A stretch of DNA of 64,000 bases from Sphingomonas kyeonggiensis (GCF_014204495.1 NZ_JACHLN010000002.1:1116001-1180000); one strand, 5' to 3'; positions 44,757-55,204 are shown, numbered from the stretch's first letter. Notes: generated from the letters alone by a model not told the origin. Numbers and translations: made by a program.

Positions 44757-47438
44757 TCAGAAGCCGAAGCGCAACCGCGCGCCGTAGAAGCGCGGATAGC
44801 CCGGATAGCCGTTATAGTTGCCGGTCTGCTCCGGCACGGCGAAGCCCGAGATGAAGTAGAAGGTGTTGGTGATGTTCTCGACGAAGATCTCGCCGCGGAT
44901 CTTGCCGTCATTGGTCTGCAGGCCGATCGCACCGTTGAGCAGGCCATAGCCCTCGTTGCGGATCGCGGTGCGGCCGCTGGCCGGGTCCGGATTGCTCGAC
45001 GGGATGTTGACTTCGCTGTTGTAGCGGAAGTCGAGGTGGATCAGGCCCTTCAGGTTGTCCGAAACCCGCGGCTCCCAGGTCACCGCGCCGGTCACCGTGT
45101 GCTTCGGCTGGTTCTGGAACTGGCGGCCTTCCTGGCCCTGCAGCGGCGTGCCGGTGAAGTTGTTCGACTTGGCGTACTGCGCGTCGATATAGCTGTAGGC
45201 GAGCTGGAAGGTCAGCTTGCTCGTCGGCCGGATCGTCGATTCGACTTCGACGCCCTTCGAGATGCTCTTGTCGACATTCTGGACGACGAAGTTGTTGCCC
45301 GAGAAGACCAGCGACTGCAGCCCGTAGAAGTTCATGTAGAACGCCGCGAGGTTCAGCGTGAACGCACGGCTCGGGCTCGCCTTGAAGCCGACTTCGAAGG
45401 CGTCGTTGGTCTCCGCGCCGAAGCGCAGGTCACGGCCCTGGGCGCCGTTGCCGCCGAGCAGCACGGAGTCGAAGGTCGCCTGGTCGAGATTGTAGCCGCC
45501 CGACTTGTAGCCGTGATCGTAGCTGCCATAGACCATCAGCTTCGGCGAGAACTTGTAGGCCAGCTTGACGGTGCCGGTGATCTCGTCGTCGGTGAAGCTG
45601 TCGGTATAGTTGCCGTTGAACTCGCTGTTCACGGCCGGGTTGCAGCTCAGCAGGTACAGGTTGTTGAAGATGCCGAGCTGCTTGAGCAGGTTGGCATAGG
45701 CGGTCGCCGCCGGCTGGCCCGCGCGCACATTGTTGAAGAAGGTGCAGCTGCCGGTGTTGCTGTTGATCGACGCGTTCATCGTCTTGCGCTCGTGATTCCA
45801 GCGCGCGCCGAGGGTCAGCGACAGATTGTCGGTGACGTTGACGATGTTGTGGGTGAACAGCGCGATCGCGTCGGTCTTCACGCCGAACACGTCGTTATTG
45901 TTGCCCTGGCCAGGCGTAGCGCCCGGCAGCGGCGAGGCGGCGAGCGCCGCCAGGCCCGGGATCGGCGTGGACGGGAAGCCCGGGATCACGCAGAGCCCGG
46001 CCGGTGCCGTGCCCGCCTGGGCGCGGAAGCAGCCGACCAGCGGAGCCAGCGTCGCGCCATAGACCGAGGTCAGCGCCGCCAGCGAGTTCGGCACCGCCGG
46101 GTTCAGGAACACCGCGCCCGGCGTCGGCACCGTCGGGCCGAGCGAACCGTAGAACTGCACCTTGCCGCCGAAGGACGGGCCGGCCAGCGCGTTGAACACC
46201 GAGTCGACATAGAGGTTGGCGTCGTTGCCGAAGCGCACCGTGTCGGTCAGGTCGTTCTTCTCGTTCAGGTAGAAGCCGCCGACCAGCCAGTCGAGCTTGC
46301 CGTTGAAGGCCGAGCCCTGGAGGCGGATTTCCTGGGTGAAGTCCTTGAGCTCGGTGCGGTAATTGTCGCGATAGGCGCGATCGATGCCCGAGAAGTCGAT
46401 GTCCTGGCTGCGCAGGGCACGCCAGTCACGATAGGCGGTGATCGAGGTCAGCTTGACGTCGCCCAGATCCCAGTTGAGCTCGCCCGAGAAGCCCCAGTCC
46501 TTCACCTTCTCGCCATAGTTGCGGTTGGGCGAGGCCGCCTGGATGCGGTCGCTGGGCGGGCCGGTATAGATGCCGGTGCGGCCCTGCGAGGCGGCGATGC
46601 CGTTGATGACCTGTGCCATCGGCCCGCGGACCACCGACACGGTGGCGCAGCAGACTTCGTCGGTCTGGTAATAGTCGGCGATCAGGCGGAAGGTGATGTC
46701 GCCCTTGTCGAGCAGCGCCTGGCCACGCAGTGCCCAGCGATCGACGTCGTTGAAGCGGCGGTTGCTGTTGGCGTCCTTGATATAGCCGTCGCGCTTCCGG
46801 TAGCTGCCGTCGAGGCGCAGCGCGAGGGACTCGCTCACCGGCCCGGTGATCGCACCCTTGACGCCATAGGCGTTGTAGTTGCCGTACGAGCCCTCGACAT
46901 AGCCGTGCGTCTCGAACTGCGGGAGCGCGGTGTAGATGCTCAGCGCGCCGGCCGAGGTGTTGCGGCCGAACAGCGTGCCCTGCGGGCCGCGCAGCACTTC
47001 GACGCGCTCCAGCTCGGGAAGCTCGGAGATGGCGACGCCGGCGCGGGCGCGGAACACGCCGTCGATGAACACGCCAACCGCCGGCTCGAAGCCTGGATTG
47101 TCGCCGCCGGTGGTGATGCCGCGCAGATAGATGGTGGTGCCGGTCGCCGAGGACTGGCCGGTCGAGCTCTGGATCGACGGAGCGAGCTGCTCGAGGTCGC
47201 GGACGTTGTCGACACCCGAATTCTGCAGTTCCTGCGCACCGATGGCGGTGATCGCGATCGGCACGTCCTGCACGGTCTCGTTACGGCGGGTAGCCGTCAC
47301 GATGATCTCGTTCGAGGACTGATATTCCTGGCTGTCGTCCGACGGCGCGGGCGCCGGCGTGGTCTGCTGCTGGGCAAAGGCGGGCGTCGCGAAAAACAGC
47401 GTAAGCGCAGTCGCCGCGAGCAAGTCGAGCTTCTTCAT
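44757..47438 (-). CDS. TonB-dependent outer membrane receptor
   Basis: This 893-residue precursor has a signal peptide (MKKLDLLAATALTLFFATPAFA) and a TonB-box region NEIIVTATRRNETVQDVP (near 42-59). A plug domain ends VEVLRGPQGTLFGRNTSAGAL (about 140-160). The C-terminal 22-strand barrel closes with YPRFYGARLRFGF. It imports a large substrate using the proton motive force. The sequence is of the general sphingomonad type for plant-derived or organic compounds; no substrate can be assigned. It stands alone, with no TonB/ExbB genes near. The ATG at 47438 after GGAGGGGG is used. Confidence 0.95.
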   Translation of the reverse strand: MKKLDLLAATALTLFFATPAFAQQQTTPAPAPSDDSQEYQSSNEIIVTATRRNETVQDVPIAITAIGAQELQNSGVDNVRDLEQLAPSIQSSTGQSSATGTTIYLRGITTGGDNPGFEPAVGVFIDGVFRARAGVAISELPELERVEVLRGPQGTLFGRNTSAGALSIYTALPQFETHGYVEGSYGNYNAYGVKGAITGPVSESLALRLDGSYRKRDGYIKDANSNRRFNDVDRWALRGQALLDKGDITFRLIADYYQTDEVCCATVSVVRGPMAQVINGIAASQGRTGIYTGPPSDRIQAASPNRNYGEKVKDWGFSGELNWDLGDVKLTSITAYRDWRALRSQDIDFSGIDRAYRDNYRTELKDFTQEIRLQGSAFNGKLDWLVGGFYLNEKNDLTDTVRFGNDANLYVDSVFNALAGPSFGGKVQFYGSLGPTVPTPGAVFLNPAVPNSLAALTSVYGATLAPLVGCFRAQAGTAPAGLCVIPGFPSTPIPGLAALAASPLPGATPGQGNNNDVFGVKTDAIALFTHNIVNVTDNLSLTLGARWNHERKTMNASINSNTGSCTFFNNVRAGQPAATAYANLLKQLGIFNNLYLLSCNPAVNSEFNGNYTDSFTDDEITGTVKLAYKFSPKLMVYGSYDHGYKSGGYNLDQATFDSVLLGGNGAQGRDLRFGAETNDAFEVGFKASPSRAFTLNLAAFYMNFYGLQSLVFSGNNFVVQNVDKSISKGVEVESTIRPTSKLTFQLAYSYIDAQYAKSNNFTGTPLQGQEGRQFQNQPKHTVTGAVTWEPRVSDNLKGLIHLDFRYNSEVNIPSSNPDPASGRTAIRNEGYGLLNGAIGLQTNDGKIRGEIFVENITNTFYFISGFAVPEQTGNYNGYPGYPRFYGARLRFGF

Positions 47439-47670
47439 CGGGTGCAATCCCCCTCCTCTGGGTGCCGGCCGGCTTGTACCGGTCGCGACGTTGCTTTTAT
47501 CGGGGACGAAACTAACGCTGCATTTTTGAGCCCGTCAACGGGGATAAGCGTCGGAACTCTGCGGTTTTCGGCCCTTTTTCCCGGGGAGATACAGTTGAGC
47601 CACACCCGGTTTCTGCAAGAAGCGCAGATGCCGTAGCGTAAAGGCCGAACGCGGTCAGGAAGAGACGAAA

Positions 47671-48291
47671 ATGGTGCATGATCACGAGGATCCCGAAGAT
47701 GGCGATATTGTCGCATCGCCGCCCAAAATTCCGGTCCCCGAGGAAGTTGCCGACGCGATCCGCACGCTGATCCGCTGGGCCGGAGACGATCCCGGCCGCG
47801 AAGGACTGCTCGACACGCCCCAGCGCGTCGCCCGCGCCTGGAAGGAATATTGCGCGGGCTATGAAGAGGACCCGGCGCACCATCTCAGCCGGGTGTTCGA
47901 GGAAGTCGGCGGCTATGACGACATCGTCCTGCTGAACGGCATCCCCTTCCAGTCGCACTGCGAGCACCACATGGCGCCGATCACCGGCAAGGCCTCGATC
48001 GCCTATCTACCCAAGGACCGCGTCGTCGGCATCTCCAAGCTCGCCCGCGTGCTCCACGGCTTCGCCCGCCGGCTGCAGGTGCAGGAGCGCCTGACCGCGC
48101 AGGTTGCCGACTGCATCTGGGAGCGGCTCCAGCCCCAGGGCGTCGCCGTGGTGATCGAAGCGACGCATGGCTGCATGACCGCCCGCGGCGTGCGCACCCC
48201 CGGCGTCGGCATGGTCACCAGCCGCATGATGGGCGTGTTCCGCGACGACGAGCGCAGCCGCCAGGAAGTGCTCAAGCTGATGGGCTATTGA
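47671..48291 (+). CDS. folE: GTP cyclohydrolase I
   Basis: This 206-residue enzyme makes dihydroneopterin triphosphate from GTP for folate. DNGREGLLDTPQRVAR-type sequence (GRDxxG pattern) precedes the zinc-ligand motif SHCEHHMAPITGKASIAYLP (near 94-113). GCMTARGV supplies the third ligand. The organism's first fol step is followed at once by an SDR and folB. The TGA overlaps the next ATG. Confidence 0.97.
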   Translation: MVHDHEDPEDGDIVASPPKIPVPEEVADAIRTLIRWAGDDPGREGLLDTPQRVARAWKEYCAGYEEDPAHHLSRVFEEVGGYDDIVLLNGIPFQSHCEHHMAPITGKASIAYLPKDRVVGISKLARVLHGFARRLQVQERLTAQVADCIWERLQPQGVAVVIEATHGCMTARGVRTPGVGMVTSRMMGVFRDDERSRQEVLKLMGY

Positions 48292-49055
48292 TGCGCATAC
48301 TGGTTACCGGCGGCGCGAAGAGGATCGGCGCGGCGATCGCCCGCCGGCTCGCCTTGCGCGGCCACCAGGTGGCGATCCACCACCACCACGCCCCTGACGA
48401 AGCCGAGGCCCTGCGCGCCCAGATCGCGGCCGAGGGTGGCGCCGCCTGCGTGGTGACCGGCGAGCTGGCGGAAGCCGCCACTGCTCCCGCCCTGATCGCC
48501 GCCGCCCGCGAAGGGCTCGGCGGCCCGATCGAGGGCCTGGTCAACAACGCCTCGCAATTCGCCTGGGACGCGTTGCCGCTCGCCGACTTCGCCCTGCTCG
48601 ACCAGCATATGCGGGTGAACTGCGGCGCCCCCGTCGCGCTCGCCTCGGCCCTCGCCGCGCAGGACGATCTCGACCAGGGCGCGGTGGTCAACCTGCTCGA
48701 CCAGAAGCTCGCCAATCTCAACCCGGACTTCCTCACCTACACGCTGAGCAAGGCCGCGCTCGCCACCGCGACCGAGCTGCTCGCCCGCGGCCTCGCCCCG
48801 CGCATCCGGGTCAACGCCGTGTCGCCCGGCCTCACCCTGCCCAGCCTCGACCAGACCGCGCAGGAATTCGCCGAGCATGCCCGGCAGAACCTGCTCCAGC
48901 GCCCGGTCGCGCTGGCGGACATCGCCGCCACGGTCGAGATGCTGCTCACGACGCCGAGCATCACCGGGCAGAACATCTTCGTCGATTGCGGCCAGCGCTT
49001 CCTTGCACGCGACGGCGACGTGATGTTCGAAGGCCGGGAGCGTCCCATTGGCTGA
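48291..49055 (+). CDS. SDR family oxidoreductase, pteridine-reductase-like
   Basis: The 254-residue protein has TGGAKRIGAAIARRLA, the TGGxxRIG pattern of pteridine reductases such as FolM, and NNASQF. YTLSK (near 145-149) carries the catalytic Tyr and Lys. The position between folE and folB supports a role with pterins, for example dihydromonapterin or dihydrofolate reduction; this is inference from context. No folA is in the window. Its end overlaps the folB start by eight bases. Confidence 0.87.
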   Translation: MRILVTGGAKRIGAAIARRLALRGHQVAIHHHHAPDEAEALRAQIAAEGGAACVVTGELAEAATAPALIAAAREGLGGPIEGLVNNASQFAWDALPLADFALLDQHMRVNCGAPVALASALAAQDDLDQGAVVNLLDQKLANLNPDFLTYTLSKAALATATELLARGLAPRIRVNAVSPGLTLPSLDQTAQEFAEHARQNLLQRPVALADIAATVEMLLTTPSITGQNIFVDCGQRFLARDGDVMFEGRERPIG

Positions 49056-49398
49056 GTACACGATCCTGCTCGACGGCCTCGAGGTCGCGATGGGCCTCGG
49101 CATCCACCCCGAGGAACGCGCCGCGCCCCAGCGGGTGACGCTGCACGTCGCGATGACCTGCCGCTACCCCACCCCGCCCGAAGACCGGATCGACGCGGTC
49201 GTCGATTACGATTTCCTGCGAGCTGGCATCCGCAAGCTGGTGGAATCGAAGCATTTCGAGCTGCAGGAAACCCTGTGCGAGCAGGTCGCCGCGCTGGCGT
49301 TCGAGGACCCGCGCGTCGCGAAGGTCACCGTCCGCTCGATGAAGCTCGACATCTATCCCGACGCCCGCATCGGCTGCGAGATCGTCCGGGAGCGCTGA
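49048..49398 (+). CDS. folB: dihydroneopterin aldolase
   Basis: This 116-residue enzyme cleaves dihydroneopterin to the hydroxymethyl pterin used in folate synthesis. ILLDGLEVAMGLGIHPEERA holds the substrate-binding loop, and VVDYDFLRAGIRKLVESKHFELQETLCEQVA the central helix. The C-terminal lysine lies in VRSMKLDIYPDA. It overlaps the upstream SDR, and its TGA shares TGATCA with the convergent GGDEF gene stop. Confidence 0.92.
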   Translation: MAEYTILLDGLEVAMGLGIHPEERAAPQRVTLHVAMTCRYPTPPEDRIDAVVDYDFLRAGIRKLVESKHFELQETLCEQVAALAFEDPRVAKVTVRSMKLDIYPDARIGCEIVRER

Positions 49399-50556
49399 TC
49401 AGGCCGCCACTGCCCGGGGCGGCTGCCACACCACCGGCACCAGCCCGAAGGCATGGAACAGCGCGACACGGTTCCGCCCCTCGCCCTTCGCCCGGTAGAG
49501 CGCCACATCCGCCCGGATCAGCGCCTCGTTCGGCAGCTCACCGGGGCCGTAGTCGGCCACCCCGAAGCTCGCGCTCAGCCGATGGTCCGGCGCCATCGCC
49601 GCATGCGTGCTGGCATGGAAATGCATCCGCAGCACCTCGGCCAGCCCGGCCGCGTCGTTCGCGCTGTTGCCCGGCAGGAAGATCGCGAACTCCTCACCCC
49701 CCAGCCGTCCGACCTTGAAGCCGGTCGCGGCCAGCACATCGGCGAACAGCCGGATCACTTCATCGCCGACATGATGGCCGTAGCGGTCGTTGACCCGCTT
49801 GAAATGATCGATGTCGCAATAGATCACCGCGCCGCCGCGCGGCGCCTCGCCCCGCACCGCCTGCTCGAACGCCTGGCGATTGAGCACCCCGGTCAAATGG
49901 TCGCGCTCCGAGCGCAGGCGATATTCGGTGATGATCCCGGCGATGATCTTGGCAAGCAGCAGGAACACCGAAGGCGGCGTCAGCAGCGCCGACACGAGCA
50001 ACAGCCCGCGCTCGAACGCAGTCGGCATGATCTCGGCATACTGCACCTCGAACCCGAACAGCGCCGGATAGAGCGGCATGCGCACCAGGAACAGCGTCGC
50101 GATCACCACCATGCAGCCGAGCAGCGCACGATCGACCCAGCCCCGCGGCCGCCGCGAAAGATGGACGATCCCGTCGCCCAGCGACAGCGCGCAGGCCAGC
50201 TGGAACGGCATGGTCATCACCACGAAGGGCGCCCGCACCGCAAGCAGCGCCAGCGAGCAGATCACCAGCGCGATGCTCGTGCCGATCACCCGCCAGTTCT
50301 GCTTTCCCCCGGTCGAGATGCGCACCGCCTGGCTGAAGCAGAGATAGGCCGGCGGCACGAGCAGGGTCGCGGCGAGCAGCTCGCTCTCGCCATGTTGCGC
50401 CAGCGAGAGCACCAGCATCTCGGTGGTGCCGCACAGCAGCGCCGCCACCATCCAGGACAGCGCGGACTCGCTCCGCATGCCGATCCGGATCGCGCCGACA
50501 AGCAATGCCAGCGTCGCAAAGACGCACGCATGCACCAGTGATAGGCTGACGAACAA
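49399..50556 (-). CDS. membrane-bound diguanylate cyclase
   Basis: This is a 385-residue protein with about seven N-terminal membrane helices (1-205) acting as the sensory region. A GGDEF domain follows (about 220-365): DHLTGVLNRQAFE, then IYCDIDHFKRVND, and the active site GRLGGEEF. It should make cyclic di-GMP. The inhibitory RxxD site normally five residues before GGEEF is absent (residues there are ATGF/KVGRL), so product inhibition is unlikely. Confidence 0.92.
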   Translation of the reverse strand: MFVSLSLVHACVFATLALLVGAIRIGMRSESALSWMVAALLCGTTEMLVLSLAQHGESELLAATLLVPPAYLCFSQAVRISTGGKQNWRVIGTSIALVICSLALLAVRAPFVVMTMPFQLACALSLGDGIVHLSRRPRGWVDRALLGCMVVIATLFLVRMPLYPALFGFEVQYAEIMPTAFERGLLLVSALLTPPSVFLLLAKIIAGIITEYRLRSERDHLTGVLNRQAFEQAVRGEAPRGGAVIYCDIDHFKRVNDRYGHHVGDEVIRLFADVLAATGFKVGRLGGEEFAIFLPGNSANDAAGLAEVLRMHFHASTHAAMAPDHRLSASFGVADYGPGELPNEALIRADVALYRAKGEGRNRVALFHAFGLVPVVWQPPRAVAA

Positions 50557-50713
50557 TCCCGATACCCCCGAGCCCCGAACATGGCCGGAAAGGGGTTAAC
50601 GAGGCCCTTATCGCCCTCCGTATTTTCCCGCAGCACCGGCTTTGCGCGCGAGCGGGAAGATCGATATCTGGGGCCCGACACGGATCGGACGCGATCGATC
50701 ACAGGAGAGTGCA

Positions 50714-51841
50714 ATGACGGCCCCGCTGACCAGCCTCGAACTTCGCTCCACGGTATCGAGCGACGGCAAGCTCACGCTCTCGCTCGAGCCCGTGACGCTG
50801 GAAGCCCCCGGCCCCGACGAAGTCATCGTCAGGGTCGAGGCCGCGCCGATCAACCCGTCCGATCTCGGCCTGCTGCTCGGCCCGGCCGATATGGCGACGC
50901 TCGCCACCGGCGGCACGCCGGACCGCCCCACCCTCACCGCCGATATCCTCGCCGGCCGGATGGGCGCGATGAAGCCGCGGCTCGATGAGTCGATGGCGGT
51001 GGGCAACGAAGGCGCCGGCACGGTGGTCGAGGCCGGCACGAACGTCGCCCATCTGCTCGGCAAGAAGGTCGGCATGCTCGGCGGCGCGATGTATGCCCAG
51101 TATCGCAAGCTCGCCGCGCGCGACTGCATCGCGCTCCCCGAAGGCGCCACCGCCGCCGACGGCGCCTCGATGTTCGTCAATCCGCTGACCGCCCTGTCGA
51201 TGGTCGAGACGCTGCGGATGGAGGGCCACAAGGCGCTGGTCCACACCGCCGCCGCCTCCAACCTCGGCCAGATGCTCAACCGCGTCTGCATCGCCGACGG
51301 CGTGCCGCTGGTGAACATCGTGCGCAGCGAAGCCCAGGCGCAGATCCTGCGTGACATCGGCGCGAAGTACATCGTCGACAGCAGCGCCCCCGATTTCCGC
51401 GAGGCGCTCACCGATGCGATCGCCGAGACCGGCGCCACCCTCGCCTTCGACGCGATCGGCGGCGGCAAGATCGTCAACTCGATCCTCCACGCGATGGAAG
51501 CGGCCGCCAACCGCACCGCCACCGCCTATAGCCGCTACGGCTCTTCGACCTGGAAGCAGGTCTATATCTACGGCATGCTCGACACCGCGCCGACCGAGCT
51601 CGATCGCGGCTATGGCCTCGCCTGGGGCGTCAGCGGCTTCCTGGTCACGCCCTTCCTGATGAAGCTCGGCCTCGAAGGCACGCTGCGCCTGCGCGCCCGC
51701 GTCGCCGCCGAGCTGACCACCACCTTCGCCAGCACCTACACCCAGACGATCTCGCTCGCCGAAGCGCTCGATCCGGATGTGGTCCAGGCCTATGCGAAGA
51801 AGGCGACCGGCGAGAAATACCTGATCGACCCGAGCCGGTAG
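50714..51841 (+). CDS. zinc-independent MDR oxidoreductase (quinone/alcohol dehydrogenase-like)
   Basis: This 375-residue medium-chain dehydrogenase has an N-terminal GroES-like domain with APINPSDLGLL. A Rossmann segment follows (ALVHTAAASNLGQMLNRVCI), then FDAIGGGKIVNSIL. The zinc-binding cysteines of alcohol dehydrogenase are absent, so a quinone- or enal-reductase activity with NADPH is likely. The TTxTQTIS region and C-terminus are normal. The ATG at 50714 follows ACAGGAGAGTGCA. Confidence 0.85.
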   Translation: MTAPLTSLELRSTVSSDGKLTLSLEPVTLEAPGPDEVIVRVEAAPINPSDLGLLLGPADMATLATGGTPDRPTLTADILAGRMGAMKPRLDESMAVGNEGAGTVVEAGTNVAHLLGKKVGMLGGAMYAQYRKLAARDCIALPEGATAADGASMFVNPLTALSMVETLRMEGHKALVHTAAASNLGQMLNRVCIADGVPLVNIVRSEAQAQILRDIGAKYIVDSSAPDFREALTDAIAETGATLAFDAIGGGKIVNSILHAMEAAANRTATAYSRYGSSTWKQVYIYGMLDTAPTELDRGYGLAWGVSGFLVTPFLMKLGLEGTLRLRARVAAELTTTFASTYTQTISLAEALDPDVVQAYAKKATGEKYLIDPSR

Positions 51842-51962
51842 TTCCCGAATAACATCCCATCCCCCTCAATCCCTCCTGCGCTAGTTTTCGCGAAGGCAGG
51901 GAGCAGTTGCGAAGCCATGCGATTGGAGGATATCGCCGGGAAGTTCGCTTCGGGGGGATTGG

Positions 51963-53495
51963 ATGCGGATCTTTGCTGTGATCTTTTCACTGGCCGTGTC
52001 GCTCCTTGCGCCGGCTCTGGCCAATGCCGCCTGGCTTGAGGCCCGTACTGACCATTTCGTCCTTACGATCGACGCCAGCGAGGAAGATGCGCGCGCCTTC
52101 GCACTCCGGCTCGAGCAGTTCGATCAGGGGCTGCAACTGCTTTACGGCGTAACCGACACGCCAGATCGGCGATCGCGGCCGATCCATGTCTATGCCCTGT
52201 CGCAGCAGCTTTTCGCCGAGACCTGCCGCTGCGGCCTCACCCTTGCCTATTACAGCCCTCGCGCGACAGGCTCGTTCATCCTCACCCAATATGTGCCGAA
52301 GGTGGATCAAAAGTCGCAGATCGGCGGATGGAGCACCCAGACGCTCCTGCGTCACGAATACAGCCATCATTTCATGTATTCGAATTTCCCGCTCGCCTAT
52401 CCCTTCTGGTATTCGGAAGGCTTTGCCGAGTTCAACGCCAATGCGTCCTACGAGAAGGACGGCTCGCTGATCATCGGCTATCCCGCCAACTATCGCGCCG
52501 AAGGCCTGCGCAGCGGCGGCCTGGGGATGAAGCAGCTCTTCGAACCGGATACCTATGGCTATCCGGACGACATGGACCTTCTTTACGGTCGTGGCTGGTT
52601 GCTCACCAACTATCTCATGCTGGGACCACAGCGTAAGGGCCAGTTGGCTACCTATCTCGCAGCAATGAACAAAGGCGCTCGCAGCTATGCCGCCGCGCAG
52701 CAAGCTTTCGGCAACCTCGATACGCTGCGGGACGAACTGGAATCCTATCGAAAGGGTACACTGGCCGCGCCGCTGCGGATTCCGCCGCCGGCTGCCCCGC
52801 TAAACGTCACCATCACCCCATATTCCCCGGGCGCGGCAGAGATCCTGCCAAGCTATCTTCTCATCAAGGACGGCATCGCCAGGAATTATCGATTGGGAAC
52901 CGCGATGACTGCGGCGAAGATCGCTAGCCGCTACCCGGACGATGCAGTGGTGCAGACCCAACTGGCAGAGATCGAGCAATATGCCGGCCGTCTCGATCGA
53001 GCCGACGCAGCCGCGGATCGCGCACTTGCTATCCAGCCGAACGGCATCGATGCACTGGTCCGTAAGGGCATGATCGCCAGCGAGCGCGCCGCGGGCGTCA
53101 AGCCCGCCGATGCCAAGGCATGGAGCACAGCGCGAAGCTGGTTCCTCAAGGCCAATCGCGCCGAGCCCAACGCCGTGATGCCCCTCTATCTCTATTATTC
53201 GAGCTTCGTCGCAGCAAAAGAAAAGCCCAGCGCCGGGGCAGTCAATGCGCTGCTACGCGCGGCGGTGCTGGCGCCGGAAAGCCGTGACATCCGCCACGCG
53301 GCGGCGCGGCAGAAGCTTATCGAGCGCGACGCCGCCACTGCCCGGGACCTGCTCCAGCCGATTGCCTTTGCACCGCACCGCCGCCGCGACCGGAACATCC
53401 CGCGAGAAGTGATCACCCTGATCGACGAGGGCAAGATCGACGAAGCGATCGCGCTGATCACTCTCGGGGAAGACAAGGACCGCGAAGGGGACTGA
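51963..53495 (+). CDS. exported DUF1570-type metallopeptidase with TPR region
   Basis: The 510-residue precursor has signal peptide MRIFAVIFSLAVSLLAPALANA. A gluzincin-like active site HEYSHHFMY with EGFAEF about 25 residues later (near 132-165) matches HExxH...E zinc peptidases. The C-terminal half (about 300-500) has helix pairs resembling tetratricopeptide repeats (AGRLDRADAAADRALAIQPNGIDALVRKG). It is probably periplasmic; the substrate is unknown. AT content here is slightly higher than in neighbours. Confidence 0.8.
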   Translation: MRIFAVIFSLAVSLLAPALANAAWLEARTDHFVLTIDASEEDARAFALRLEQFDQGLQLLYGVTDTPDRRSRPIHVYALSQQLFAETCRCGLTLAYYSPRATGSFILTQYVPKVDQKSQIGGWSTQTLLRHEYSHHFMYSNFPLAYPFWYSEGFAEFNANASYEKDGSLIIGYPANYRAEGLRSGGLGMKQLFEPDTYGYPDDMDLLYGRGWLLTNYLMLGPQRKGQLATYLAAMNKGARSYAAAQQAFGNLDTLRDELESYRKGTLAAPLRIPPPAAPLNVTITPYSPGAAEILPSYLLIKDGIARNYRLGTAMTAAKIASRYPDDAVVQTQLAEIEQYAGRLDRADAAADRALAIQPNGIDALVRKGMIASERAAGVKPADAKAWSTARSWFLKANRAEPNAVMPLYLYYSSFVAAKEKPSAGAVNALLRAAVLAPESRDIRHAAARQKLIERDAATARDLLQPIAFAPHRRRDRNIPREVITLIDEGKIDEAIALITLGEDKDREGD

Positions 53496-53501
53496 GTTCG
53501 C

Positions 53502-55160
53502 TCAGACCCTGTTCGCCGCGCTGAGCACCGCGCGCACCGAAGCGGTCGCGATGTCCGCGTCGATGCCGACGCCGAACACCGTCCGCCCATCGGCGGTGCG
53601 GCATTCGACATAGGCGGCGGCCTGCGCGTCGGCGCCGTGGCCGATCGCGTGTTCGCTATAGTCGACCACGTCGAGCGCCGGGCCGGTGGTGCCGGCAAGC
53701 GCGTCGATCACACCCGAGATCAGGCCGTTGCCGCGCCCGGAGATCGAACGGGTCTCGCCGTCCACCGCGATGCGGCCGACGAACACGCGCTGCCCGGCGG
53801 CGCCGGTCTCCTCATAATCCTCGAGCACGAAGCGGTCCTTGTCGCCCGGCAGATAGGTCTGCTCGAACCGGCCCCAGATGTCGGCGGCGTTGAGCTCGCG
53901 GCTGGTCTCGTCGGCCAGCGCCTGCACATGGCGCGAGAAATCGGCCTGCATCCGCTTGGGCAGCTTCAGGCCCTTGTCCTGCTCGATCACCCAGGCGACA
54001 CCGCCCTTGCCCGACTGCGAGTTCACCCGGATCACGGCCTCGTAATCGCGGCCGAGATCCTTGGGGTCGATCGGCAGATAGGGCACGTCCCACAGCTCGT
54101 CGTTGCGCGCTTCCTGCGCCGTGAAGCCCTTCTTGATCGCGTCCTGGTGGCTGCCCGAGAACGCCGTGAACACCAGATCGCCGGCATAGGGGTGGCGCGG
54201 GTGGACGGGGATCTGGTTGCAATATTCGACCGTCTGGATCACCTCGTCGATGTTCGAGAAATCCAGCCCCGGATCAACGCCTTGCGTGTACATGTTGAGG
54301 GCCAGCGTCACCAGGTCGACATTGCCGGTGCGCTCGCCGTTTCCGAACAGGCAGCCCTCGACACGGTCCGCGCCGGCGAGCAGGCCCAGCTCCGACGCGG
54401 CGACACCGGTGCCCCGATCGTTATGCGTGTGCAGGCTGATGACGACGGTGTCGCGGCTGCGGATGTTGCGGCAGAACCACTCGATCTGGTCGGCATAGAT
54501 GTTCGGCGTCGCCGCCTCGACCGTCGCCGGCAGGTTGAGGATCAACGGCTTGTCGGTGGTCGGCCGCAGGATGTCCATCACCGCCTCGCAGACCTCGACC
54601 GAGAAATCGAGCTCGGCGGTCGAGAAGGTCTCGGGGCTGTATTCGAAATGCCAGTCGGTATCGGGCTGCTTGGCGGCTTCGTCGCGCAGCACCTTGGCGC
54701 CGGCGATGGCGATCTGCTTGATCTCCTCGCGGCTCATGCCGAACACGATGCGGCGCCACGCCGGCGATACGGCGTTGTAGAGGTGGACGATCGCCTTCTT
54801 CGCGCCCTTGAGCGACTGGAAGCTGGTCTCGATCAGGTCCTGGCGCGACTGGGTCAGCACCTGGACGATCACGTCGTCCGGAATCTTGTCCTGCTGGACC
54901 AGGCCCGAGATGAAGTCGAACTCGGTGGCGCCGGCGCTGGGGAAGCCGACTTCGATCTCCTTCACGCCCACCTTGCAGAGCAGCTCGAAGAAGCGGGTCT
55001 TCTTCTCGGCGTCCATCGGATCGATCAGCGCCTGGTTGCCGTCGCGCATGTCGGTCGACAGCCAGCGGGGCGCCTTGGTGATGGTCCGGCTCGGCCATTG
55101 GCGGCCGGGCAGGTTTACCTGGGGGAAGGGACGGTACTTGATGGACGGATCGCGCAACAT
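53502..55160 (-). CDS. leuA: 2-isopropylmalate synthase (LeuA2 type)
   Basis: This 552-residue enzyme performs the first committed step of leucine synthesis from 2-oxoisovalerate and acetyl-CoA. The TIM barrel has [15 protein letters not shown] (near 34-48) and the metal motif HTHNDRGTG with surrounding GNGERTGN. The C-terminal allosteric dimer domain (about 430-552, [13 protein letters not shown]) binds leucine. The first residue pattern ([18 protein letters not shown]) marks the longer LeuA2 group of alphaproteobacteria and actinobacteria. A leucine-rich leader ORF and hairpin precede it. Confidence 0.97.
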   Translation of the reverse strand: MLRDPSIKYRPFPQVNLPGRQWPSRTITKAPRWLSTDMRDGNQALIDPMDAEKKTRFFELLCKVGVKEIEVGFPSAGATEFDFISGLVQQDKIPDDVIVQVLTQSRQDLIETSFQSLKGAKKAIVHLYNAVSPAWRRIVFGMSREEIKQIAIAGAKVLRDEAAKQPDTDWHFEYSPETFSTAELDFSVEVCEAVMDILRPTTDKPLILNLPATVEAATPNIYADQIEWFCRNIRSRDTVVISLHTHNDRGTGVAASELGLLAGADRVEGCLFGNGERTGNVDLVTLALNMYTQGVDPGLDFSNIDEVIQTVEYCNQIPVHPRHPYAGDLVFTAFSGSHQDAIKKGFTAQEARNDELWDVPYLPIDPKDLGRDYEAVIRVNSQSGKGGVAWVIEQDKGLKLPKRMQADFSRHVQALADETSRELNAADIWGRFEQTYLPGDKDRFVLEDYEETGAAGQRVFVGRIAVDGETRSISGRGNGLISGVIDALAGTTGPALDVVDYSEHAIGHGADAQAAAYVECRTADGRTVFGVGIDADIATASVRAVLSAANRV

Positions 55161-55204
55161 GACAGCTCTCTCTCGGCTGGAGACTTCGATTTCAATTGTG
55201 AAGT

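Noticed and set aside
44532..47636. 1034-codon open frame opposite the TonB receptor
   Set aside because: Codon-mirror artefact; composition is repetitive Ala/Val/Gly/Arg and the receptor on the other strand has full signal, plug and barrel motifs.
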